Both the position numbers and the translations under genes were made by a program. The notes under the pieces were generated by a model that saw only the letters and a list, made by a program, of their open reading frames with translations, had not been told where the DNA came from and searched no databases. Positions 1-5,288 of a stretch of 5,592 nt of DNA are shown piece after piece. The stretch covers positions 1 through 5,592 of the forward strand of contig JAFZDR010000141.1 of NCBI GenBank assembly GCA_017561105.1, written 5' to 3'. The first letter of the stretch is position 1. Each line of letters begins with the position of its first letter. The DNA comes from Alistipes sp. (lineage in GTDB: Bacteria; Bacteroidota; Bacteroidia; Bacteroidales; Rikenellaceae).

Positions 1-60
1 ACAATCCCTCCAAACCTCCCTTTGATAAGGGAGGCTTATATCCTCCTTCGGAGGAAAATA
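1..60. repeat. Cluster of CCTCC/GGAGG palindromes, REP-like intergenic repeat
   Basis: Two perfect hairpins lie side by side. The first has 8-bp arms at 15-22 (CCTCCCTT) and 27-34 (AAGGGAGG) around a TGAT loop. The second has arms at 42-46 (CCTCC) and 50-54 (GGAGG) around TTC, extended by T41-A55. A third CCTCC at 7-11 could pair with either GGAGG, so the hairpins are mutually exclusive with alternative folds. From memory, CCTCCCTT-loop-AAGGGAGG units are dispersed intergenic repeats in many gut bacterial genomes. Copy number cannot be judged from this window, and the element may extend to the left of position 1. Confidence 0.55.
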
Positions 61-93
61 CCGAAAATACCTTTTGCAGTTTCGGAAGAGTGT

Positions 94-124
94 GAGCGTC
101 ACCTTTGTGGTGACGCTCTTTTTT
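94..124 (+). terminator. Intrinsic terminator of an upstream gene outside the window
   Basis: A perfect 10-bp GC-rich stem (GAGCGTCACC at 94-103 with GGTGACGCTC at 109-118) encloses the loop TTTGT and is followed by six T (119-124). Because the promoter of the next gene lies downstream at 238-268, this is the end of a plus-strand transcript entering from the left rather than an attenuator of the phosphoesterase gene. A weaker stem just upstream (CCGAAA 61-66 with TTTCGG 80-85) belongs to the same 3' flank. Confidence 0.85.
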
Positions 125-237
125 GTGTAAGGTTCTCAAAGGCTATTTAACTGTTTTACGATTGCCTGCATATTCCATAAATTCGAAAGAGTTGGTGTCT
201 TACTTTTCGTGTTACTCTATTTTTGCAACGAAATATG

Positions 238-268
238 TTTGTCGTTTGATAAATGTTTTCTATCTTTG
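238..268 (+). promoter_or_regulatory. Bacteroidota-type promoter of the secreted phosphoesterase gene
   Basis: TTTG at 238-241 is separated by 19 bases from TATCTTTG at 261-268. This matches the TTTG-N19-21-TAnnTTTG consensus of the primary sigma factor in Bacteroidota. Transcription should start near 273-277, giving a leader of about 35 bases that is A-rich and lacks a Shine-Dalgarno site, as is usual in this phylum. The interval 125-237 before it shows no gene or other convincing signal. Confidence 0.8.
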
Positions 269-279
269 TAAAAGATAGA
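259..279. promoter_or_regulatory. Perfect inverted repeat over the -7 box, possible operator
   Basis: TCTATCTTT (259-267) and AAAGATAGA (271-279) form perfect 9-bp arms around GTA. The palindrome covers the whole -7 element and the predicted start site, so only its right half would be transcribed. It is therefore better read as a possible DNA-binding site than as an RNA hairpin. No regulator gene is visible in the window, and the AT-rich composition makes chance a real alternative. Confidence 0.4.
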
Positions 280-310
280 CAGAAATTTAACACTAAAACT
301 AATAACTGAT

Positions 311-3151
311 ATGATGAGAAAATTATTTCTTTCGTTAGTGCTCTCGTTCTTGGTGCTTTGTGCCTATGCCGAGGGTATCTCAAATTACAAGGAGTTGCTC
401 GCCTTTGCTAAGGCGGTCAATAAGGAGGCTGATATTTCGGCATGGCTCAACGATAAAGGCGAGGTGTGTCTTAAGGCCGATATTGACATGAAGAAGGGTA
501 AGAAGTTCCCTACTATCAATGTCTTGAAGGTTACTTTCGATGGTTGTGGCTATAAGCTCTACAACTGGACAACAAAGAATTCGCTCTTCAACAAGGTCGA
601 GCCTACAGGTGCTGTTAAGAATCTGACTATCGACGCTTCATGCCGTTTGTCGGTGAAGACCGCAATGAATGAGGCTTCGGAGTGCATTTCGTTCATTGCA
701 AAGGTAAACCGTGGCCACATCGTAAACTGTGTGAGCAGTGGAGCTATCGAGCACACTGGCGAAGAGGCTTACAAGGGTATCTACATCGGTGCTATCGCTG
801 CTATCAACTACAATGTTATTCACAACTGTAAGAATACAGGTAGCATCTCCACAAACTTTAACTTCACCAAGCATACCAAGGGTATGGCCCTTCGCATTGG
901 AGGTATTGTTGGAACATGCTATGGCAAGCAGCTCAATGGTGCGGTTATCTCGTGTTGCGAGAATACAGGTGGCATCTCGTTTATGGGCGACTACCCAAGT
1001 AATAATGTTGCCGGTATTGTCGGCGAGTCATCGAAGGTTCCCGTTAAGTACTGTGTGAATCGCGGTAACATCGTAGCGGTAGGTATGCCTATCACTACTC
1101 CAAAGGTTACAGGCGGAATACGTATTGCAGGTATTACCGGTTGGGCTAATAACGACGTTACAAACTGCGAGAACTATGGTGTCGTAGCGGTATCGGGAAC
1201 TCACTCAACATACGTTGCAGGTATCTGTGCTCGTCCTAATATGGTCTTGAATATGGTTAACTGCTACAACTTCGGTAATGTTTCGGCTAACGTATCGTCG
1301 TCGGCTTCGGTTGGTGGTATTACCGGAAACTCTGAGGTTAATATCTATTTGAGCAACTGTTACAACTTCGGTAATATCCTCAGCAGTGGTACAGTGCGTC
1401 AAGGCTGGGTTGGTGGTATCTCGGGTGTTGTTACCACTTCGCGTAAGGGCTTGAAGAAGGCTGCTATCATTCGCGACTGCGTTAATTATGGAACCGTAAC
1501 CAATAAGGCAACCTATGGAAACTCAACTACCGGTGGTGTTGTTGCATATTGCACAGGTGCAGCTCCGAAGAATGCTCCGGTTATCAAGGCGCGTATTCAG
1601 GATTGCGCAAGCTATGGCAAAATTGCTTCGGCAGATAAGCACACAGACGTAATCGTAGGTACAAAGAAGAATATCGATGTTGTAGGCAAGCGTTACGAGG
1701 ATTGCGCAAGACCGGTTAAGCCGCTCACAAATGGTGCTAACATCTATGGCCGCGTTATCGATAACAATGGTATGCCGGTTGAGGGTGCTGTCATAAGCGA
1801 CGGTATGCAGAGCGTTAAGACCGATGTTAATGGCGAGTACAACATGAAGAGCGATATGAGCAATGTTCACTTCGTTACTATTTCGGTACCTGCTGCATAC
1901 GAGATTCCTTTGCGCGACAATCGTCCGCAGTTCTTCCGCCGTGTGATGCGCAATGTGCAGGCTGTTCGTGCCGACTTTGTACTCACTAAGCGTGAGAATC
2001 CTACCGATAACTTCATCATCACAATGATTGGCGACCCTCAGACTCGTGGCTTGAAGAGCGATAAGTCTATTGAGCGTTTCCGCGATGTTATCCTTGCTGA
2101 TGTTGCTAAGTTCCAGGAGAAGGAGCAGAAGGATATGTATGCAATCAACCTTGGTGACCTCGTTTACAACTGGATGTCTACTTACGACGACTATGTAGAT
2201 GTATTGGGCAAGGCTACACTTCCGATGTTTAGTGCGATTGGTAACCACGACTTCGATCAGAATAACCTCTTCGAGACTCGATTGGGCTCGCAGTTCTTCG
2301 AGGCATACCTTGCACCATTGAACTACTCGTTCAATATCGGCAAGATGCACTTCATTGTTCTCAACACTATTGACTACAGCCGCAGCGATGTGAAGACTCG
2401 TTACAAGGAGGGTCTTGATGATGCAACTTGCCTGTGGTTGGAGAATGACTTGAAGTTTGTTCCAAAGGAGACTACAATTGTAGTTTGCGGTCATGCTCCA
2501 ATCTTCAAGTGGCGTGAGATCGAGGGTGACAACAGCGTAAACTTCGCGCGTTACAGCAAGCTTCTTGCGCAGTACAACAAGGTGTATGCTTGGGCCGGTC
2601 ACACTCATCGTAACTATAGCTACAACTATGCAAACTCGACCAAGTATCCTGATTTGAAGAGCATCGAGGCTATTATCGTAGGTCGTTGTATCGGTCAGAT
2701 TCGCCTTAACCGCGAGTTGAATACCGATGGTACACCTAACGGTTATATGGTTGCAGAGGTTAATGGCGATAAGATGGAGTGGTACTACAAGGCCGTAGGT
2801 CACGATCGCGACTACCAGATGCGAGTATATTCTCCAACCAGAACCCAGAGCGAGTATGTGAAGGTTAATATCTGGAATCACTCGCCTGAGACTTGGGGTA
2901 CCCCTGAGTGGTGGGAGAATGGTGTGAAGGTTGCCGATATGGTATGTACAGGCAAGGAGTTCGACCCTGACTACCTCAAGATCTACGCACAGCACAACTC
3001 GGAGAAGATGGGCAATACCGAGCGCAAGTATTCTAAGCCTGCAAAGGTGCCATTCTTGTTCCGTGTAGTACCTACCGCTGGTGTTCGTTCGGGTGAGGTT
3101 CGCGTAACCGACAACTTCGGCAAGACATACATCCAGAAGGTAGAGTGGTAG
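311..3151 (+). CDS. Secreted GLUG-repeat/calcineurin-like metallophosphoesterase fusion
   Basis: This 946-residue exported protein is predicted to be a metal-dependent phosphoesterase with a beta-helix N-terminus. Residues 1-20 form a signal peptide, with likely SPase I cleavage after AYA (18-20). Residues about 98-465 carry nine C-x-[NS]-x-G repeats alternating with GGI.G-like turns, which are GLUG-type. Residues about 475-560 (GRVIDNNG, then TDVNGEY) match the MetallophosN/carboxypeptidase-regulatory-like beta-sandwich. The catalytic domain, about 566-770, has every block of the superfamily: GDPQ (D575, Q577), GDLVY (D616), GNHD (N645, H646), GH (H728) and GHTH (H764, H766). Residues about 785-946 (DGTPNGY, VNIWN, a terminal VTDNFG) fit MetallophosC. 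The first motif is D-x-Q rather than D-x-H. The substrate is unknown and location is periplasm or cell surface. ATG 311 sits 42 bases after the promoter; ATG 314 is an equally possible start. The gene appears monocistronic. Confidence 0.93.
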   Translation: MMRKLFLSLVLSFLVLCAYAEGISNYKELLAFAKAVNKEADISAWLNDKGEVCLKADIDMKKGKKFPTINVLKVTFDGCGYKLYNWTTKNSLFNKVEPTGAVKNLTIDASCRLSVKTAMNEASECISFIAKVNRGHIVNCVSSGAIEHTGEEAYKGIYIGAIAAINYNVIHNCKNTGSISTNFNFTKHTKGMALRIGGIVGTCYGKQLNGAVISCCENTGGISFMGDYPSNNVAGIVGESSKVPVKYCVNRGNIVAVGMPITTPKVTGGIRIAGITGWANNDVTNCENYGVVAVSGTHSTYVAGICARPNMVLNMVNCYNFGNVSANVSSSASVGGITGNSEVNIYLSNCYNFGNILSSGTVRQGWVGGISGVVTTSRKGLKKAAIIRDCVNYGTVTNKATYGNSTTGGVVAYCTGAAPKNAPVIKARIQDCASYGKIASADKHTDVIVGTKKNIDVVGKRYEDCARPVKPLTNGANIYGRVIDNNGMPVEGAVISDGMQSVKTDVNGEYNMKSDMSNVHFVTISVPAAYEIPLRDNRPQFFRRVMRNVQAVRADFVLTKRENPTDNFIITMIGDPQTRGLKSDKSIERFRDVILADVAKFQEKEQKDMYAINLGDLVYNWMSTYDDYVDVLGKATLPMFSAIGNHDFDQNNLFETRLGSQFFEAYLAPLNYSFNIGKMHFIVLNTIDYSRSDVKTRYKEGLDDATCLWLENDLKFVPKETTIVVCGHAPIFKWREIEGDNSVNFARYSKLLAQYNKVYAWAGHTHRNYSYNYANSTKYPDLKSIEAIIVGRCIGQIRLNRELNTDGTPNGYMVAEVNGDKMEWYYKAVGHDRDYQMRVYSPTRTQSEYVKVNIWNHSPETWGTPEWWENGVKVADMVCTGKEFDPDYLKIYAQHNSEKMGNTERKYSKPAKVPFLFRVVPTAGVRSGEVRVTDNFGKTYIQKVEW
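602..1705 (+). repeat. Coding tandem repeats (GLUG-like beta-helix rungs) with a Cys ladder
   Basis: Within the phosphoesterase gene, the motif C-x-[NS]-x-G recurs at Cys 140, 173, 216, 248, 286, 318, 350, 390 and 432, with a degenerate tenth at C465. Spacing is 32-43 residues, and four of the intervals are exactly 32. Turns such as VAGIVG, IAGITG, VGGITG and VGGISG fall between them. This regular pattern fits stacked rungs of a right-handed beta-helix. At DNA level, the repeats starting at 1259 and 1355 share 20 of 21 bases, 96 bases apart, so at least these two are recent duplicates. Confidence 0.8.
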
Positions 3152-3171
3152 CAATATACCTTTTATTTAAG

Positions 3172-3206
3172 GATACCTGATAGCAATATCGGGTATCTTT
3201 TTTTTT
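3172..3206 (+). terminator. Intrinsic terminator of the phosphoesterase gene
   Basis: A 10-bp stem (3172-3181 with 3188-3197, including one G-T pair) encloses the six-base loop AGCAAT and is followed by nine T (3198-3206). It lies 20 bases after the stop codon and insulates the long gene from the small membrane-protein genes downstream. Confidence 0.88.
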
Positions 3207-3238
3207 GTGCCGTAGTGTCGTCGTTGGCTTGTAATTTG
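3204..3238 (+). promoter_or_regulatory. Weak candidate promoter for the YtxH-like gene
   Basis: A TAATTTG (3232-3238), one base short of TAnnTTTG, is preceded by TTTG at 3204-3207, but the spacing of about 24 is longer than the usual 19-21. A promoter is expected here because a strong terminator lies immediately upstream, yet neither element is a clean match. An AT-only palindrome, TAATAA-G-TTATTA (3257-3269), lies between it and the start codon. Confidence 0.3.
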
Positions 3239-3288
3239 CTTGTTGAAGGGGTGAAGTAATAAGTTATTAACAGCTAAAATTTAGACCT

Positions 3289-3483
3289 ATGAAAAACACG
3301 ACACTTTCCATTGTTTCGCTCTTGGGCGGTATGCTTATCGGTTCGGCTTTGACATTGGCTTTGACTCCCAAAACGGGCGAGGAGATGCGCCACTTGGTGC
3401 ACGATTTCATTCATGATGAGATCGACAAGTTGCACGCTGCTTGCAAGGATTCGATAAAGCCTTGCGATTGCGAGAAAAAATAG
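3289..3483 (+). CDS. Small YtxH-like membrane protein
   Basis: This 64-residue protein has a single N-terminal membrane segment (about residues 6-25) rich in small residues (GGMLIGSA), followed at once by TPKTGEEMR (26-34). That pattern of a glycine-rich helix, then A/T-P-K-x-G-x-E-x-R, is the signature of the YtxH family. The remainder is a short charged helix ending in CDCEKK, with three Cys within about ten residues. YtxH-type proteins are small, often stress-associated, envelope proteins of unknown mechanism. The stop codon lies 14 bases before the next gene, so the two are very likely co-transcribed. The start is fixed by the position of the membrane segment. Membrane location is well supported; function is not. 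Confidence 0.8.
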   Translation: MKNTTLSIVSLLGGMLIGSALTLALTPKTGEEMRHLVHDFIHDEIDKLHAACKDSIKPCDCEKK

Positions 3484-3497
3484 TTTGGGTGTAGGCT

Positions 3498-3803
3498 ATG
3501 CGCGAAAACCACTCATACTTCGCTACTCTCCTCATCGTAGCTTTGGCGGCATTGGCGGCTGCACTCCTGCTCGTGGTGGCATTGGTGGTGTGGCTTGCCG
3601 AGCTGATGGGGTCAATCATCTACCCCTGCCTTCTGCTCGGTATCCTCTTTGCCGCTCTTGCCATTATATTATATAAGGTATCCTTGCGTGATATTATGCG
3701 CGAGATAGACGAGCGACTCGGCGTTATCTACGAGGTGATGAAGTTGCTGCGCGAAGGGGTGGAGTGGGTGAAACGAGTGCTCTTCTCCACTACACGCGAA
3801 TAA
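3498..3803 (+). CDS. Small two-helix membrane protein, holin-3-6/YqjE-like
   Basis: The 101-residue product has two hydrophobic segments, about residues 9-33 and 40-60, joined by a very short loop (AELMGS). A charged, probably amphipathic C-terminal helix follows (about 62-95). This hairpin-plus-cytoplasmic-helix layout resembles the 'phage holin family' (Phage_holin_3_6/YqjE) proteins that often sit beside YtxH-like genes on bacterial chromosomes. The assignment rests on architecture and neighbourhood, not on a diagnostic motif. Despite the family name, nothing here suggests a prophage: no lysin or phage structural gene is present. The ATG follows a weak GTAGG; translation probably depends on the upstream gene 14 bases away. 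Its TAA stop runs into the A-tract of the terminator. Confidence 0.7.
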   Translation: MRENHSYFATLLIVALAALAAALLLVVALVVWLAELMGSIIYPCLLLGILFAALAIILYKVSLRDIMREIDERLGVIYEVMKLLREGVEWVKRVLFSTTRE

Positions 3804-3843
3804 AAAAAACTGTCTGACCCGTAAAAGTCAGACAGTTTTTTTT
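3802..3843. terminator. Bidirectional intrinsic terminator between convergent genes
   Basis: A perfect 9-bp stem (CTGTCTGAC 3810-3818 with GTCAGACAG 3827-3835) is flanked by eight A on the left (3802-3809) and eight T on the right (3836-3843), so the arms can extend to 17 bp. The loop is CCGTAAAA. It terminates the plus-strand membrane-protein pair. Read on the other strand, it also supplies a hairpin with a T-tract for the minus-strand channel/DUF5606 operon, whose last stop codon is 20 bases away. Confidence 0.92.
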
Positions 3844-3862
3844 ATCTGTTTCGTATATACGA

Positions 3863-4261
3863 TTACTCCTCAGGAAGCTCGAACTTGGTGATGCCGGCCT
3901 CAACCAACATATTGAACCACGATACAGCCTTCTTGATGTCCGAGTCGTGAACGCGCTCACGGTCGAAATCAGGAATAACGATGCCGAAGAACTCCTTCAA
4001 ACGAGCATTGCCCTCTTTGGTCGATGGACCCTGCTTGCCCTCGGTGTAGGTGTACATCTTGGTGAAAACCTCTGCAAGAGGAATATCCTCACCCTCGGTG
4101 AACATCGAAATCTCTGTCAATGCGCTGATACGCGACGATGCCGAAGCATTCATACGCTTGCCGTCGAGGAGCGACTCAACGATAAAACCATTGCGCGACT
4201 GCGCTACATATCGGAACAAACCCGGCTGTCCCGAAATAGCCAAAATATCCTTAAATTCCAT
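3863..4261 (-). CDS. DUF5606 domain protein
   Basis: This 132-residue soluble protein has no signal peptide or membrane segment, so it is predicted to be cytoplasmic. The N-terminus (MEFKDILAISGQPGLFRYVA, then ESLLDGKR and SSRISALTEISMFTE, residues 1-56) and the C-terminal block DRERVHDSDIKK plus WFNMLVEAGI (100-124) match the Bacteroidota-specific DUF5606 family as I remember it. Length is typical and the protein appears complete. The two blocks are linked by a Gly/Lys-rich segment (about 74-86). The function of the family is unknown. It is the second gene of a minus-strand pair, starting 11 bases after the stop of the MscS-type channel with no Shine-Dalgarno site, and it ends at the bidirectional terminator. 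Confidence 0.88.
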   Translation of the reverse strand: MEFKDILAISGQPGLFRYVAQSRNGFIVESLLDGKRMNASASSRISALTEISMFTEGEDIPLAEVFTKMYTYTEGKQGPSTKEGNARLKEFFGIVIPDFDRERVHDSDIKKAVSWFNMLVEAGITKFELPEE

Positions 4262-4272
4262 AGTTGATATAA

Positions 4273-5193
4273 TTATTTATTGTTCTTTATGTTTACATCC
4301 AGCTGAGGGAATGGGAAGTTGATACCCTTCTCAGGCAACTCCTTGTACATTCTCTCGTTCATATCGAAATAGAGCGACCAGAAATCGCCATTTGCTACCC
4401 AGGCGCGTATTGTCAAATCTACCGAACTGCTGTTCAAGGTCTTGACATATACCACCGGTGCTATATCGGTCAAAACGCGCTTGTCGCCCTCCAACATCGC
4501 CAAGATCTCGCGACGAGCTACCTCTACATCATCGCCATACGAGATAGAGAGTGTCCAATCGACGCGACGGGTCTCCGACTGCGAGTAGTTGTCGATGATT
4601 GAGGTGGCAATACTATTGTTAGGCACATAGATTGTGCGGTTGTCCACTGTCTTTAGACGAGTTTGGAACAGACCAATCTCCTCGACGCTGCCGCTCTGAC
4701 CCTGCGCCTCGATGTAGTCGCCCACCTTGTATGGTCGCAAGATAAGTAATATCACACCGCCTGCGAAGTTCTGCAATGTGCCACTCAAGGCCATACCGAT
4801 AGCCAAACCTGCCGATGCGAAGATTGCAAGGAACGACGATGTGTTTACACCCAAAGTCTGTACGATAGCCAGAATAAGGATTATCATCAACAAGACCTTG
4901 ACCAAGCTACGCAAGAAACTGCGCAATGATGCCTCGACATGGTGGCGTGAGAATGCCTTATCCATAAGGCGCATAATCCACTTTATCAACTGCTTGCCGA
5001 TGAAGTAGATTATTAAAGCCAATATAATCTTCAGTGCGATCCATCCCGCCTCTTGTACTACTTCGGTCAATAGGTGGCGATAGTCCATTTTGCTCAACTT
5101 AGATACCGCCTCTGCAAGGTGTGCCTTCTGTATGCTGTCGGGCAGGATCAGGTTCTGTAACTTTTCTGGATCACTTTGTAATAATTGCAACAT
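4273..5193 (-). CDS. mscS: MscS-family small-conductance mechanosensitive channel
   Basis: This 306-residue inner-membrane channel should open under membrane tension to release solutes on hypo-osmotic shock, as a homoheptamer in characterised members. Predicted helices are TM1 about 48-70, TM2 about 96-114 and the pore helix TM3 about 119-153. TM3 (AGLAIGMALSGTLQNFAGGV, 128-147) aligns without gaps to E. coli MscS, keeping the Gly/Ala packing face and the equivalents of G113 (G138) and G121 (G146). LRPYKVGDYIE (152-162) opens the beta-domain, followed by IYVPNNS (188-194). The C-terminal domain ends with FPFPQLDV. Length is close to the three-helix E. coli protein (286 residues), with a slightly longer N-terminus. 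The gene leads an operon with DUF5606. Genomes often carry several paralogues, so the symbol denotes the family rather than proven orthology. Confidence 0.93.
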   Translation of the reverse strand: MLQLLQSDPEKLQNLILPDSIQKAHLAEAVSKLSKMDYRHLLTEVVQEAGWIALKIILALIIYFIGKQLIKWIMRLMDKAFSRHHVEASLRSFLRSLVKVLLMIILILAIVQTLGVNTSSFLAIFASAGLAIGMALSGTLQNFAGGVILLILRPYKVGDYIEAQGQSGSVEEIGLFQTRLKTVDNRTIYVPNNSIATSIIDNYSQSETRRVDWTLSISYGDDVEVARREILAMLEGDKRVLTDIAPVVYVKTLNSSSVDLTIRAWVANGDFWSLYFDMNERMYKELPEKGINFPFPQLDVNIKNNK

Positions 5194-5224
5194 GATTTAT
5201 CCTACTAAATTCATTATTCGAGAG

Positions 5225-5232
5225 CAAAAGTA
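5225..5232 (-). promoter_or_regulatory. -7 box of the channel/DUF5606 operon promoter
   Basis: Read on the minus strand this is TACTTTTG, a full match to TAnnTTTG, ending 31 bases before the ATG at 5193. No TTTG occurs at the expected 19-21-base spacing; the nearest candidate is a GTTG around 5244-5247. The upstream element is therefore weak or absent and the call rests on the -7 box and its position. Confidence 0.5.
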
Positions 5233-5253
5233 GCAATTTTTCGCAACATTTAG

Positions 5254-5261
5254 TAATTTTG
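5254..5261 (+). promoter_or_regulatory. -7 box of the DUF5689 lipoprotein gene promoter
   Basis: TAATTTTG matches TAnnTTTG exactly and lies 27 bases before the ATG at 5289. No TTTG is present 19-21 bases upstream, where the sequence is instead the -7 region of the divergent channel promoter. The two -7 boxes are 21 bases apart, so the polymerase footprints overlap. Confidence 0.5.
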
Positions 5262-5288
5262 TTATGATTTGAGTTGTTTTTTGGATAA

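Noticed and set aside
1..150. Plus-strand frame 1 is open from the left edge to a TAA at 148-150
   Set aside because: It reads through the palindrome cluster and through the terminator hairpin and its T-tract, and its translation (many Arg, Cys and Pro) does not look like a protein. Treated as chance.
156..383. Minus-strand open frame of 75 codons across the phosphoesterase promoter and signal peptide
   Set aside because: It overlaps a well-defined promoter and the start of the sense gene, has no recognisable domain and no promoter of its own.
602..1705. CRISPR-like or other non-coding repeat array
   Set aside because: The periodicity is in the protein, with variable spacing and an uninterrupted reading frame; there are no identical direct repeats with unique spacers.
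1523..3154. Open frame of 543 codons on the minus strand, antisense to the phosphoesterase gene
   Set aside because: It lies almost entirely inside a gene with unmistakable family motifs. The translation is low-complexity in Leu/Val/Ile with no signal peptide or domain, as expected from codon bias of the sense strand.
3257..3269. AT-only palindrome TAATAA-G-TTATTA before the YtxH-like gene
   Set aside because: Short, composed only of A/T apart from its centre, and not aligned with a clear promoter element; too likely by chance in an AT-rich leader.
3485..3676. Plus-strand frame of 63 codons overlapping the two-helix membrane protein
   Set aside because: An out-of-frame shadow; the frame starting at 3498 gives a coherent membrane protein running to a terminator, while this one gives a Gly/Cys/Arg-rich sequence without family features.
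3498..3803. Prophage remnant suggested by a holin-like protein
   Set aside because: No lysin, integrase, tail or capsid gene lies nearby. Holin-3-6/YqjE-type proteins beside YtxH-like genes are ordinary chromosomal proteins.
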